This document shows, in pieces, positions 1 to 9,790 of a DNA stretch of 64,000 nucleotides (positions are counted from its first letter, which is position 1; the number at the start of each line of letters is the position of its first letter). Below the pieces are notes generated by a model that did not search any database, had not been told where the DNA came from, and saw nothing but the letters and a program-made list of their open reading frames with translations. The position numbers and the translations under genes are program-made. This DNA is from Enterocloster asparagiformis (GTDB taxonomy: Bacteria; Bacillota; Clostridia; Lachnospirales; Lachnospiraceae), in NCBI GenBank assembly GCA_018380885.1, contig JAGZSY010000002.1:175946-239945 (forward strand), written 5' to 3'.

Positions 1-3000
1 ATCTTCTGGTTGACCTCGTCCATATACGTGCGCTCGGACTGCGGCCCGCGGCTCTCACTGCCCGCCTCCGCGCGCTCCCCCTCCAGCTCCACGTAAAATA
101 CCGTGCCCTGATGCAGCTTGCTCTCTACCGAGATGTCGCCGCCCATCAAGTCCACCAGGCCCTTGGTGATGCTTAAGCCCAGACCGGTTCCCTCCACGCG
201 GGTCATATGCTTGCTGCGGGTGAAGGGCTCAAAAATGTGCGTTAAAAATTCTTCCGTCATGCCTACCCCGGTATCGCGGATCGTAAACCGGTACCGGACC
301 CTGTTTTCCAGGACAGCCGGTATCTCCTCCACCTCAAAGTCCACCCGTCCGCCCTCCGGCGTATATTTGACCGCATTGCTCAGAATGTTGATGAGAATCT
401 GGTTGATCCGCAGCGCATCCCCGTAAAAGCACGGGTTAGCGATCTCCCCTGTCCGAATGCAGAATTCGAGTCCCGCCGCCCTGGCCTGGGAAGCCATGAT
501 GGCGGAGAGCTGCCCCAGTATCTCATGGATGGATATCCGCATGATATTTAAGCTGATCTGGGAGCTCTCGATCTTGCTCATATCCAGAATGTCGTTGATC
601 AGACTCAGCAGATGCCTGGAGGAAATGGATATCTTTTGCAGGCAGTCCGTCACCCGCTCCTGATCCCCCAGATGGGCCATTGCCAGCGCGGTCATACCCA
701 TGATTGCGTTCATCGGGGTGCGGATATCGTGGCTCATGGTGGAGAGGAAATCGCTCTTGGCCCTGTTTGCATCCTCCGCACGCGCCAGCGCGTTCTCCAA
801 TTCCCGCTTGGTCCGGCGCTCGGCTGCCAGCATATCCGTCACGTCCGCACGCACCAGACATATAGTCCTGTGATTCACGTCCCCCCACATGACATTAACC
901 TGCTTATAGCGCTCCTGTCCCTCCTCCTCGCAGCAGACCAGGAAATCGTATCCGCTGGGTTTTTCTTCCAGCTTTTTGCGCATCGTTGCGATCTGAAACT
1001 GGAGGCGCGCTTCTTCCAGCGCCTCCGGGCAGATGGAGCGGTCCACGAAACGGAGGATCGAGTCATTGTACTGCTCGACAAAATAAGGCGGCAGATTATC
1101 CAGCACCGTCTCCCTGGTATACAGCGTCAGGCATCCCTGGCGGATGTTGATAAAACCGGCCAGCTCAAATGTGTAGGCGATCACGTGGAGCATTCCCTGC
1201 TGCTCGCGGACGGATTCGGTAATGTCGGCCCGGGTCAGGCACACTCTTCCCAGGCGCAGGTCCACAGCCGAGACCGTGATATTCTTGGTGCGGATATCCC
1301 CGTTGGCAGCCACCATGGAAAAAGCAATGGTATAAGCGCCCTCCCGGCGCAGGCGCTGCTGAATGTATCCGGCATCCAGAACCTCCCTCATGCGCTCCCG
1401 GTCCCGCGGTACCACTTCATGTTCAAGCACACTTTCGATCTGACGGGAGTAAACCTCCTCGCAGCACCCGGCGCCGCCTTCCGGCTGGCTGTCGGAAAGG
1501 ATTCTGTATGTATCGCGCCGCAGGTCCACATCCGCAATAAAGTCATAACCTGTTGCGGAGATCTGCTTCATGATGCGGTCCGCAATGGTCTGCTGGGTGA
1601 TATCCGTCACGGTGAGGATTCCGGTGACATCCCCGCTGTCCGGAGTCGCCACCAGGTTCATATTCACCTGGACGTACCTGCCCGTGTCCTCTTTGGGCGG
1701 ACGCATAAAGCACTCCAGGCGCCGCTCCACATCCCCCCGCCGGAACGCCTCCAGCGCGGGCTCGTTCAGGTAAATATCGAGAAAACGCTTCCGCTCCTCC
1801 TCGTCCTCCACCAGGCCGGCAAGGCCGATAAAAAAGTCCTCGCGCACTGTCCCGAAGGTCTCCAGCAGGTCGGAATCCGTGTAATCAATAATCTCTATAA
1901 TCTGGTTCTGCGTGATATTGCAGTGCCCCAGGATCAAAGCGTTCGGCCCTTGCGCCTGGTAATGCTGCATGATCAGGTCTTTGTACTGCTGCCGGAGCCG
2001 GCTCTGCTCCTCCCGCTCCCTGGTCATATCGTGGTACACCGAGTAAACCCGGATTTCACCGGCCTCGCTCTGAATCAAGGAGAGGCTGTTTTTCACCCAG
2101 ACATACCCCCCGCTGCCTTTTTGCAAGCGGTAGACGATCTCACAGTGGCTCTCCCGGCCAGCGATGTACTCCGCCATCTTGGTATTTACGTAATCCTGAT
2201 CGTCAGGGTGAACGCCCTCCATGGCATCCCGCCGGTAGAGGTCCCAGGCCTCATCCAAGGTCATCTCCGTCATGGCTGCAAAGCCCTCTGACAGAAATTC
2301 CGGCAGCATTTTTCCGTCCTGGCCATAACTCACCACCGCAACGCCGCCGGGCAGATTTTTCAAGACCGTCTCAAAATACTGGGCCAGCCGCTCTTTCTCC
2401 CTGCGCAGCTCAATCTCCTCCGTCACATCGCGGATGATCTTGACATAGGCTGAGATTCCGTTCCATTCAATTTCCTTAAAAGAAGTGCTGTAAAAACGCC
2501 CTGCCTCGGGCACAAGGATCTCATGCCCCTCCCAGCTGCCTTTATCCTCTCTCAAAAAGCAGCGCTCGCACGGCTCCTCCTTTCCGTAGAGTGCCCGGTA
2601 GCATTTCTGTCCCACGCACTCCCGCGCCTCGGCAAAGAGACGCTTAGACTCATTGACATAGAGAAGGTCATAATTTTCCTTGTCAATGACGTAAATTCCG
2701 TCCGCCATATCGCCGGCGATATCCTGGAACAAGCGGTTTTCCGCAGACATACCGGTGAATACGGCGTAAAACTTTGTACAGTCAGACAGAGGCCCGATCC
2801 GCCTGCCGTTCAAGTGGATCCAGATCAGGCTGCCGTCCTTGTGGCGCATGCGGTAGGACACATCCAGAACCTCCCCGCTGATCAGCGCGGCCCTGGCCGC
2901 GGCGATCACCCGCTCCCGGTCGTGCTCATAGATCACATCCAGGGCGTCGCGGCTCACCAGCCGGGTAAACTCCTCCCTGGTATGGCCGGACAGCTTCATC

Positions 3001-3911
3001 ACGCCGTCTGAGAAATAGGTGGGCATAAAGCGCCCGCCCTCAACCTGATAGCTGGCAATTCCCCCCGGTATCGAGTTGACCAGATGGGCCATCTCCTGCT
3101 GGGCTTCCTTGAGGTCGGATATATTGTGGAACACGCAGTGGAGCAGCGGATAACCGCTCTCCTCCCCGATCCACTTGATCTGCGCGCGGACCCAAACGAT
3201 ATGGCCGCTGCGGTGCTGTTTGCGAAACTCAATGGTGGCGACGCCCTTTGTGCGGATCACCTCGGCGGCCTTGGCCACCACCGCGGCCTTATCCTCATGG
3301 TAGGTCATATCCGCCGCATCGCCCTTGACCAGCTCCCGGTATTCCTCCACCGTGTACCCGGACAATTCCGGTACGCCGTCGGAAAAGTAAACCGTCTCAA
3401 ACCGGTCCGACACCTTGTAGATGGCAACGCCGCCGGGAATCGCATTGATGATATCCTGCATCTCCTCGTTGGCGTTCGCCAGCTCCCGCTCCAAACGGCC
3501 TTGTCCTGTCCGCCATTCCTCCGGGCTCCCTGCCCCGCCGCCTCTCACCACAAACAGGCTCTTAAGCTTCCATCCGCCGTCTTTTCGGGCGAGCACGGCA
3601 AACAGGTTCCTGCGGCTGGCCGTCAGAGAATTGCGCAGGGTCAGCTCAACGGACAGGCTGCAGGCATCTGCGGCCAGAATCTGCTCATTAAATTCAGAGA
3701 ACGCGCAGACAAAGGGTTCCTGTATATTCCGGATCGCTTCCCTGAGGCAGCCGGCCATTTCATCCACGCCGTGGACAGTTCCAAAACCGCCGGGATTGAT
3801 AATCTCCACATCAGCCGCCGCCAGGGCAACCGACTGTTCCACATTCAGCTGTTCATACCAGGCGCGGCAAAATGCCTCCAGCGTTTCCCTGGCCGTTTTC
3901 TGCATATCCAT
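1..3911 (-). CDS. Multi-PAS sensor histidine kinase with N-terminal NTF2/SnoaL-like domain (3' end cut by window)
   Basis: At least 1303 codons are open from ATG 3911, preceded by GGTGGAGGA, to the left edge. Residues 1 to about 125 look like an NTF2/SnoaL-like domain. At least four PAS-type segments follow up to about residue 1000, three with a recurring PGG(V/I)A motif. The kinase core has the H-box FLSTMSHDIRTPMNAIMG (phospho-acceptor His about residue 1061), an N box (NQILINILSNAVKY), and the G boxes DTGVGM and GTGLGLSI. It should autophosphorylate; a receiver domain could follow outside the window. No transmembrane segment is visible, so it is probably cytoplasmic. The ligand is unknown. 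Called by hand translation. Confidence 0.93.
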   Translation of the reverse strand, partial: MDMQKTARETLEAFCRAWYEQLNVEQSVALAAADVEIINPGGFGTVHGVDEMAGCLREAIRNIQEPFVCAFSEFNEQILAADACSLSVELTLRNSLTASRRNLFAVLARKDGGWKLKSLFVVRGGGAGSPEEWRTGQGRLERELANANEEMQDIINAIPGGVAIYKVSDRFETVYFSDGVPELSGYTVEEYRELVKGDAADMTYHEDKAAVVAKAAEVIRTKGVATIEFRKQHRSGHIVWVRAQIKWIGEESGYPLLHCVFHNISDLKEAQQEMAHLVNSIPGGIASYQVEGGRFMPTYFSDGVMKLSGHTREEFTRLVSRDALDVIYEHDRERVIAAARAALISGEVLDVSYRMRHKDGSLIWIHLNGRRIGPLSDCTKFYAVFTGMSAENRLFQDIAGDMADGIYVIDKENYDLLYVNESKRLFAEARECVGQKCYRALYGKEEPCERCFLREDKGSWEGHEILVPEAGRFYSTSFKEIEWNGISAYVKIIRDVTEEIELRREKERLAQYFETVLKNLPGGVAVVSYGQDGKMLPEFLSEGFAAMTEMTLDEAWDLYRRDAMEGVHPDDQDYVNTKMAEYIAGRESHCEIVYRLQKGSGGYVWVKNSLSLIQSEAGEIRVYSVYHDMTREREEQSRLRQQYKDLIMQHYQAQGPNALILGHCNITQNQIIEIIDYTDSDLLETFGTVREDFFIGLAGLVEDEEERKRFLDIYLNEPALEAFRRGDVERRLECFMRPPKEDTGRYVQVNMNLVATPDSGDVTGILTVTDITQQTIADRIMKQISATGYDFIADVDLRRDTYRILSDSQPEGGAGCCEEVYSRQIESVLEHEVVPRDRERMREVLDAGYIQQRLRREGAYTIAFSMVAANGDIRTKNITVSAVDLRLGRVCLTRADITESVREQQGMLHVIAYTFELAGFINIRQGCLTLYTRETVLDNLPPYFVEQYNDSILRFVDRSICPEALEEARLQFQIATMRKKLEEKPSGYDFLVCCEEEGQERYKQVNVMWGDVNHRTICLVRADVTDMLAAERRTKRELENALARAEDANRAKSDFLSTMSHDIRTPMNAIMGMTALAMAHLGDQERVTDCLQKISISSRHLLSLINDILDMSKIESSQISLNIMRISIHEILGQLSAIMASQARAAGLEFCIRTGEIANPCFYGDALRINQILINILSNAVKYTPEGGRVDFEVEEIPAVLENRVRYRFTIRDTGVGMTEEFLTHIFEPFTRSKHMTRVEGTGLGLSITKGLVDLMGGDISVESKLHQGTVFYVELEGERAEAGSESRGPQSERTYMDEVNQK

Positions 3912-4123
3912 CTGCTCGATCCTCCACCCGGACAGCTTCCCCCTTCGCTTCCGGCCCCAACAATGCGCAGCCCCGGTTTATCCGGCGCAGGCGCGTTCCC
4001 ATCTGTTCTCTCCCGTTACTGCATCTCGCTTAAAAATTCATCAATAAACCCGTTAAATTCTGGTTCTTTTTCATATTAGTATCTTTCATTCTATCATAAA
4101 TTCCATTAACCTACAATCTTTTT
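3912..4123. other. AT-rich spacer upstream of the histidine kinase
   Basis: The 308 bases between the kinase start and the end of ctpA hold no convincing gene. The part next to the kinase is AT-rich and probably carries its promoter, though I could not fix -35/-10 boxes. The part next to ctpA is the terminator listed separately. Confidence 0.5.
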
Positions 4124-4185
4124 AAAAAAGCCCCCTCAAACCGGAAGGCGCAGGCACCGGCATCCCGCCGGCGTCCGCGCCTTCC
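4124..4185 (-). terminator. Rho-independent terminator after ctpA
   Basis: On the minus strand GGAAGGCGC (4185-4177) pairs with GCGCCTTCC (4151-4143), with further pairing inside, followed by a C-T6 run at 4131-4124. It closes the ftsE-ftsX-M23-ctpA operon and separates it from the histidine kinase. Confidence 0.75.
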
Positions 4186-4219
4186 ATATCCCTGTGCCGG
4201 ACAGCGGAGTACCCGCCGC

Positions 4220-5611
4220 TCAGCTCTTATCCGTCTGTCCTGTTCTGTCCTTCACCACTTCCACAGCCCGCTGCACCTGGTTGTCCTCCTCAGGCTTCAC
4301 CACTGCCTGGGTTTTTAATTTTTCATCCAGCTCCACCGTCACGTCCGGCTCAATGCCCTTTCCGTGGAGGTCAAAGCCGCTGGGAGTGTAGTAATGGGAA
4401 ACCGTGATCTTGATGGCCGAGCCGTCGCCCAGAGGGATCAGGTTCTGCACAATGCCTTTGCCGTAGGAGGTGGTCCCCACCACGGTAGCCCAGTTGTAGT
4501 CCTTCAGCGCGCCGGTCAGCACCTCGGAGGCGCTGGCGGAATCGCCGTTCACCAGAACCGCGATGGGCAGGTCCATCTGATGGCCGTCAGAGGCCACGTA
4601 GTGGTCGCCCTTGCCGTTCTTATCCGCGGTGTAGACGATCATGGTCTTGCCCTCGCCCTTATCGTAGCGGGTGAAGTTGTCGGGCAGCATATAATCCGCA
4701 ATTTCCACGGCGCTGTTGAGCAAGCCGCCCGGGTTGCTGCGCAGATCCAGCACCAACCCCTTCATTCCCTGAGCCTCCAGATCGTCCAGGGCATCTTTAA
4801 ACTGCTGGGTGGTCACCAGGTCGAACTGGGTGATCAAAATATATCCGATCTGATCCGCCAGCATCTGGTGCTCTACGGTGGGAACCTCGATGCTCCGCCT
4901 GGTCAGGGTCATGTCCACATACTCGTCCTTTTCCTGGCGGTACACGGTAATGTTTACCTGGCTGCCCTCCTCGCCCTTGATATAGTTGTTCACCAGAATG
5001 GTCAGGCTCTCGTTTGCAACCACCTTGTCCTCCACCTTGTAGAGGATGTCCCCGGGCTTCATGCCCGCCTCGTAAGCCGGCGAATTCTCGAATACGCGCA
5101 CAATGGTGCACAGGCCGGTGTTCCTGTTCTGGCTCAGCATGGCGCCGATGCCGGAGTAGACGCCCTCGGTGCTCTCCTGCATCTCCTTGTAATCCTCCAC
5201 CGTATAGTACTCGGAGTAGGGGTCGTTGAGGCCGGCGAGCATCCCTTTGTAGATATAATCCTCCACATTGTCCATATCCTCATCGTAGAGGAAATACCGG
5301 CCGATGATATTCTGGATCAGAGACATTTTCGTATTGATCTGTTCATAGTCCAGCTCATCCTGCGCCACTTCCTTGCCGTCCGTGATACCGGGACCGGTCT
5401 GGGACGCCTCCGGGCGGCTTCCTCCCCGCGCCATACCCCTGCTGAACAGGTAAATCCCCAGGGACATACCCACCACAATCAGGCCGGCAAACACCGTCAC
5501 CAGCGCGCCCGCTAAGACGCCGTGCCAGAAGCGGCTGTTCCCCTCCTGCCGCTTGGGCGGCATCGGATTCTCCTGGTTCATATTTTCGTTGAAATTGTTC
5601 TGATTATCCAC
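4220..5611 (-). CDS. ctpA: S41 family C-terminal processing peptidase (CtpA-like)
   Basis: 463 aa. A short cytoplasmic tail is followed by one membrane segment at about residues 31-57, so the protease faces outside. A PDZ region lies around residues 150-230 (SGIGAML, PGDILYKVEDK) and the S41 core at 250-420. Spacing from E. coli Prc predicts the Ser/Lys dyad as S360 in GDSASASE and K385 in SYGKGIVQ. CtpA proteases trim or regulate cell-wall hydrolases. Here it is 55 bp behind an EnvC-like M23 protein and FtsEX, so it may act on that complex. Family call secure; substrate inferred. Confidence 0.94.
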   Translation of the reverse strand: MDNQNNFNENMNQENPMPPKRQEGNSRFWHGVLAGALVTVFAGLIVVGMSLGIYLFSRGMARGGSRPEASQTGPGITDGKEVAQDELDYEQINTKMSLIQNIIGRYFLYDEDMDNVEDYIYKGMLAGLNDPYSEYYTVEDYKEMQESTEGVYSGIGAMLSQNRNTGLCTIVRVFENSPAYEAGMKPGDILYKVEDKVVANESLTILVNNYIKGEEGSQVNITVYRQEKDEYVDMTLTRRSIEVPTVEHQMLADQIGYILITQFDLVTTQQFKDALDDLEAQGMKGLVLDLRSNPGGLLNSAVEIADYMLPDNFTRYDKGEGKTMIVYTADKNGKGDHYVASDGHQMDLPIAVLVNGDSASASEVLTGALKDYNWATVVGTTSYGKGIVQNLIPLGDGSAIKITVSHYYTPSGFDLHGKGIEPDVTVELDEKLKTQAVVKPEEDNQVQRAVEVVKDRTGQTDKS

Positions 5612-5666
5612 TTTCTGTCTCCTATCTGTCCGCTACACTTCATCTTCCCGCAGCCCGCTTTGGCCG

Positions 5667-6875
5667 TCAAGGGCTCACATACTTTCTCGGATTCACATAA
5701 GTCCCCCCGGACCTGATTCCGAAATGCAGATGCGGGCCTGTGGAATACCCCGTCGATCCCACCTTGGCAATCACCTGGCCTTGTGTCACCTTAGCCCCCT
5801 TGCTCACCAGCAGCTGGGAGCAGTGCATATACACCGTGCTCACCCCGCCGCCGTGATCGATCATGATATAGTTCCCGGCCGAATAGCTGTATGTAGCGAT
5901 CACCACCTCGCCATCCGCGGCTGCGATAATGTCGGCTCCGGTGCTTGCGCCGATATCCATTCCCTTGTGATTGCTGGACGCCCCTTCCGTGGGCGACTCA
6001 CGGTCCCCGAAGTTGGAGGTAATCCGGCTGCTGGAAGGGCAGGGCCACTTAAAGCTAATATTCCCCAAATCCGTAACCGTATACGTCTGTCCGGCCTGCT
6101 GGGCCTTCTTCTTCGCCTCCTCCTCCCTGCGCTTCATCTCGGCCTCGATCTGGCGCATCTTGTCCTCCTGGGCCTTGATATCCGCCTCGTACCCGGCGAT
6201 CTGTTCCTGGGTGGTCGAAATCTTCGCATTGTAGGAGGTGAGCTCCGCCTCCTTATCGTCCAAAAGCTGCTTGACCGAAGCCTGTTTGGCCTTGGTGGTG
6301 TCCTGAAGCGCCACAAGGTCCACATGCTCCTGCTCCAGCTCCGCCTCGCGCTTTGCCACGGCGTCCTTTGTCTCGCCGTATTTCACCAGCATATCCCGGT
6401 CGTACTCCGTGATCTTGCTCACGTACTCCGCCCGGTTGAGCATTTGGGAAATGCTCTTGGACTGCAAAATCAAGTCCAGATAGCTGGTATCCCCGCGCTC
6501 ATACATGTATTTGATTCTGAGCTTCATGGATTCGTACTGATTCTGCTCCGTCTCCATCGCCGCCTCCAGCTCCGTCTGGGCCTGGGCGATCTCCGCTTCC
6601 TTCTGTGCGATCTGTTCCTCCAGCTGGGATAGCTCGCCGGCCAGCGCGTTTAAATTTCCATCCAGCTGGCGCACGTATTTTTCCGTGTCCGCCTTTAAAC
6701 CCTCCAGCTGTTTTAAGGCGTCCTCCGTTTTCTTTTTTTCCTGTTCCAGGGTGCTCACCTGGTCCTTGGCATCCTTTAACCCCTGGCTGGTGGCGTAGGC
6801 CGTAGGGCCGGCCGCCAGACCTGCCGCGACCACGCACGCCGCCGCCAGAATCCGGATTCGTCTCCATCGGTTCAT
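5667..6875 (-). CDS. EnvC-like murein hydrolase: coiled coil plus M23 peptidase domain
   Basis: 402 aa. An N-terminal signal segment (LAAACVVAAGLAAG) is followed by a long Glu/Lys/Gln-rich coiled coil (about 30-255) and a C-terminal LytM/M23 domain. Zn ligands are intact: H and D in HKGMDIG and the His pair in GPHLHFGI. This is the layout of FtsEX partners (EnvC, PcsB, CwlO-type): FtsX recruits the coiled coil and the M23 domain cuts peptide cross-links. Intact ligands suggest it is itself an endopeptidase, unlike E. coli EnvC. It lies 19 bp after ftsX. Confidence 0.92.
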   Translation of the reverse strand: MNRWRRIRILAAACVVAAGLAAGPTAYATSQGLKDAKDQVSTLEQEKKKTEDALKQLEGLKADTEKYVRQLDGNLNALAGELSQLEEQIAQKEAEIAQAQTELEAAMETEQNQYESMKLRIKYMYERGDTSYLDLILQSKSISQMLNRAEYVSKITEYDRDMLVKYGETKDAVAKREAELEQEHVDLVALQDTTKAKQASVKQLLDDKEAELTSYNAKISTTQEQIAGYEADIKAQEDKMRQIEAEMKRREEEAKKKAQQAGQTYTVTDLGNISFKWPCPSSSRITSNFGDRESPTEGASSNHKGMDIGASTGADIIAAADGEVVIATYSYSAGNYIMIDHGGGVSTVYMHCSQLLVSKGAKVTQGQVIAKVGSTGYSTGPHLHFGIRSGGTYVNPRKYVSP

Positions 6876-6894
6876 GTTCCCTCGCCCCTTCCCG

Positions 6895-7803
6895 TCAAAC
6901 CTTCAGATGCTTGTGTATGGTAAAGAAGCTCACCAGAAAACCGATTCCCACGCCCAGGGACATAGCCACTCCCGTCATGTAGGGGAAAATCTCCTGCAGG
7001 GGCAGGGGAGCAAAAATCCCCGTGATCACCTGGTAGCGCTCATTGATAAAGAGCACGGCCTTCTGGTACAAAAAATACATCCCGCCCAAAGGGATCAGGG
7101 CTCCGAACAGCCCCAGCAAAACGCCCTCCACCACAAAGGGTGCCCGTATCATATAGTTTGTCGCCCCGATCAGGCGCATAATCTCATTTTCCTGCCGTCG
7201 AAACGCCGCGGCCACGGATATGGTGTTGCTGATCAGGAACACGGCCACCGCCAGCAGCACGCCGATGATCACCGCGGACAGCAGGCCCACGATCTTAGCC
7301 GTGCTGGACAGCCCGGCCACCGCGCTGTTGGAGTAATTCACCTTCCGCACGCCGTCGATCAGCTGCAGCCTGGCTACCACCTGGTCCTGATCCCCAATAT
7401 CGTTGAGAAAAACCGTGAAGGAGGCCGAGCCTGCCAGCGGGTTGTCGTCGGCAAAGCCCTCGGCCAGGTCCTCCATACCCTTAAAATACTCGGACTTAAA
7501 GGATTCCCAGGCCTGTTCGGCGGAGACGTACTCCATATCCCGCACCTCTCCCCAGGCGCGTATCTCGTTTCCGATGGCTAAAATCTGATCCTCGGGCAGA
7601 TCGTCCGCAAAAAACACGGTGATCCCAACCGTGGACTGGGCCACCTGCGTCACGTTCTGCACATTGGCCACAATGGCAAAAAAAAGGCAGAATAAAAAAA
7701 TACACGCAGAAATCGTCGCCATGGAAGCCAGGGAGAACAGGATATTTCTGCATATATTAACGATGCCCTGTTTCAGGCAATACCAAAATGTGCTAATTCT
7801 CAT
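6895..7803 (-). CDS. ftsX: Cell-division ABC permease FtsX
   Basis: 302 aa from ATG 7803 (MRISTFWYCLKQG). A longer frame to 7908 exists but only overlaps ftsE. The order is: cytoplasmic N-terminus, TM1 (about 20-45), a large extracellular loop (about 50-165), then three C-terminal TM helices, the FtsX/MacB-type permease fold. With FtsE it transmits ATP hydrolysis to an extracellular peptidoglycan hydrolase, here the M23 protein just downstream. Its start overlaps the ftsE stop by 11 bp, so the two are translationally coupled. Confidence 0.95.
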   Translation of the reverse strand: MRISTFWYCLKQGIVNICRNILFSLASMATISACIFLFCLFFAIVANVQNVTQVAQSTVGITVFFADDLPEDQILAIGNEIRAWGEVRDMEYVSAEQAWESFKSEYFKGMEDLAEGFADDNPLAGSASFTVFLNDIGDQDQVVARLQLIDGVRKVNYSNSAVAGLSSTAKIVGLLSAVIIGVLLAVAVFLISNTISVAAAFRRQENEIMRLIGATNYMIRAPFVVEGVLLGLFGALIPLGGMYFLYQKAVLFINERYQVITGIFAPLPLQEIFPYMTGVAMSLGVGIGFLVSFFTIHKHLKV

Positions 7804-8497
7804 ATTCGAAGCGCTGCCTTTCCGGTGTGATATAGCTGCCCGTGTCGTCGGTGATAATCCCACGGTCCATGGTAATGACCCGCTTTCCCATCTCCTCCAC
7901 CAGCTCATGGCTGTGGGTGATCACGACCACCGTTGTTCCGCGCTGGTTGATCTCATCCAGAAGCCTCATGATCTCATGGGCATTGAAGCTGTCCAAATTG
8001 CCCGTGGGCTCATCGGCCAGCAGCACCTCCGGATCATTGATCAGCGCCCTGGCAATGGCCACGCGCTGCTGTTCCCCGCCGGAAAGCTGTCTGGGATAAG
8101 CCTTGTACTTGGCCGACAGCCCCACCATGCGCAGCATCTCCGGCACGGACTCCTTGATCACCCGCCCCGGAACGCCGATCACCCGCTGTGCAAACGCAAC
8201 GTTCTCAAATACAGTGCGGTCTTTCAGGAGTCTGAAATCCTGAAAGACCACGCCCAATCCTCTACGATATTTTGGGACGTACCGCCGGGGCATGCGACCT
8301 AAGTCCATGTTGTTCACCTTGATGCGTCCCTTTGTGGGTTCCAGCTCTTTGAGCAGCAGCTTCATCAGCGTGCTTTTGCCGGAACCGCTTCTCCCTACGA
8401 TAAAGACAAACTCGCCCTCGTCAATGGTGAGGCTGATATTTTTCAGCGCCTTGTTGCCCGTCTCATAGGTCTTGCTTACTCGATCGATCTCTATCAT
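7793..8497 (-). CDS. ftsE: Cell-division ABC ATPase FtsE
   Basis: 234 aa, normal length for FtsE. Walker A is GRSGSGKST, the signature LSGGEQQRVAIARAL, Walker B EVLLADEP, and the H-loop His is in VVVITHSHE. It powers FtsX at the division site. First gene of the ftsE-ftsX-M23-ctpA operon; CGGAG precedes ATG 8497. The promoter presumably sits in the 130-bp spacer to the regulator gene upstream, which also holds palindromic repeats. Confidence 0.96.
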   Translation of the reverse strand: MIEIDRVSKTYETGNKALKNISLTIDEGEFVFIVGRSGSGKSTLMKLLLKELEPTKGRIKVNNMDLGRMPRRYVPKYRRGLGVVFQDFRLLKDRTVFENVAFAQRVIGVPGRVIKESVPEMLRMVGLSAKYKAYPRQLSGGEQQRVAIARALINDPEVLLADEPTGNLDSFNAHEIMRLLDEINQRGTTVVVITHSHELVEEMGKRVITMDRGIITDDTGSYITPERQRFEYEN

Positions 8498-8520
8498 CCG
8501 TTACTCCGAAATCTAATTTA

Positions 8521-8628
8521 CACGCAGCCGCGGGGGGCTTCGCCCCGCGGGCCATTACACTCGGCAATCGCCCGCTGCCTCTGGCTGCGGCCCATTACAT
8601 ACAGCAATCGCCCTTCGGGCCATTACAC
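8521..8628. repeat. Intergenic palindromic repeat cluster (CATTACA / CAATCGCCC units)
   Basis: CATTACA occurs at 8553, 8593 and 8621, and CAATCGCCC at 8565 and 8605, each with GC-rich inverted repeats between (CCGCGGGG...CCCCGCGG at 8528-8550; GCCCTTCGGGC near 8610-8620). The first unit abuts the stop of the regulator gene at 8629. The same words recur at 24972-25005, next to the oppF stop. This looks like a dispersed REP-like element; part may also work as a terminator, although no T-run follows. Confidence 0.55.
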
Positions 8629-9717
8629 TCAATAATCCAAGCTCTCCATGTAGCGCATATACTTGGCTACCATCAGCGCAATCTTGAAGGTGATGGCGTC
8701 CTCGAATACCCGCAGATCCAGGCCGGTGCTCTTCTCCAGCTTATCCAGGCGGTATACCAGGGTGTTGCGGTGGATGTAGAGCTGTCTGGATGTCTCAGAC
8801 ACGTTCAGACTGTTCTCAAAGAACTTGTTGATCGTGGTCAGGGTCTCCTCGTCGAACTCGTCCGGAGACTTGCCGTCGAACACCTCGCGGATGAACATCT
8901 TGCACAGCGGAATGGGCAGCTGATAGATCAGACGGCCGATTCCCAGATTGTTGTAGGCGATCACGTTCTTGTTGCTGTAGAAGATCTTGCCCACGTCCAG
9001 AGCCATCTTCGCTTCCTTATAAGAACGAGAAACTTCCTTGATATCATTGATAATAGTGCCGTAAGCCACGCGCACCTTGGTCATGGCCTCGGTGTTGAGC
9101 ATGTCGAGAATGGTGTTGGCCGTCTTGTCCAGCTCGCTGTAGCTCTCGCCCTGCTTCACTTCCTTCACCAGGATGATGTTCTTCTCATCCACAGCGGTGA
9201 TGAAGTCCTTGGTCTTGGTCGCGAACAGGCTGCGCACAGTCTCCAGCGCGTTCACGTCCTTCTCGTTGTGGGTCTCGATAATGTATACAACACGCTTCAC
9301 ATCCGTATCGATGTGCAGCTTCTTGGCGCGGTTGTAAATGTCCACCAGCAGCAGGTTGTCCAGCAGCAGGTTCTTGATGAAGTTGTCCTTGTCAAAGCGC
9401 TCCTTGTAAGCCACCAGCAGGTTCTGTACCTGGAACGCGGCCAGCTTGCCCACCATGTAAACATCGTCGCTGGCGCCCTTGGCCAACATGATGTACTCTA
9501 ACTGGTGCTCGTCGAACACCTTGAAGAACTGAAATCCCTGGATCACCTGGCTGTCGGCCGGCGAATCCACAAAGGCCAGAATGGAGCTCTCCGAATCCTC
9601 CGCATCCGTGAATGTGGAAGCCAACACTTTACCTTCTGTATCGCAAATGCATAAATCAATTCTGGTAATGCCTTTTAATCCATCTAATGTAGTCTGCAGT
9701 ATCTGATTTGAAATCAT
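8629..9717 (-). CDS. PucR/CdaR-type transcriptional regulator
   Basis: 362 aa. The C-terminal 60 residues match the PucR-type HTH (HRNTLVYRLDKLEKSTGLDL, then a helix ending KIALMVAKYM). The middle (about 110-270) is the degenerate GGDEF-like region of CdaR proteins, and the N-terminus (about 1-110) resembles a small-molecule sensor domain. Such proteins often activate sugar-acid or purine genes. Target here unknown; the neighbours are an MsmK/UgpC-type ATPase and cell-division genes. AAAGGAGAG lies before ATG 9717. Confidence 0.82.
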   Translation of the reverse strand: MISNQILQTTLDGLKGITRIDLCICDTEGKVLASTFTDAEDSESSILAFVDSPADSQVIQGFQFFKVFDEHQLEYIMLAKGASDDVYMVGKLAAFQVQNLLVAYKERFDKDNFIKNLLLDNLLLVDIYNRAKKLHIDTDVKRVVYIIETHNEKDVNALETVRSLFATKTKDFITAVDEKNIILVKEVKQGESYSELDKTANTILDMLNTEAMTKVRVAYGTIINDIKEVSRSYKEAKMALDVGKIFYSNKNVIAYNNLGIGRLIYQLPIPLCKMFIREVFDGKSPDEFDEETLTTINKFFENSLNVSETSRQLYIHRNTLVYRLDKLEKSTGLDLRVFEDAITFKIALMVAKYMRYMESLDY

Positions 9718-9790
9718 CTTCTACTCTCCTTTTTCCAAATATAGTCGGAGTAATCTAATATCCTATTTTCCTATTTTAATGCAAAATTAC

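Noticed and set aside
612..2291. 559-codon frame on the plus strand
   Set aside because: Antisense of the histidine kinase; no motif and no ribosome site. Third-position bias of the GC-rich real gene keeps it open.
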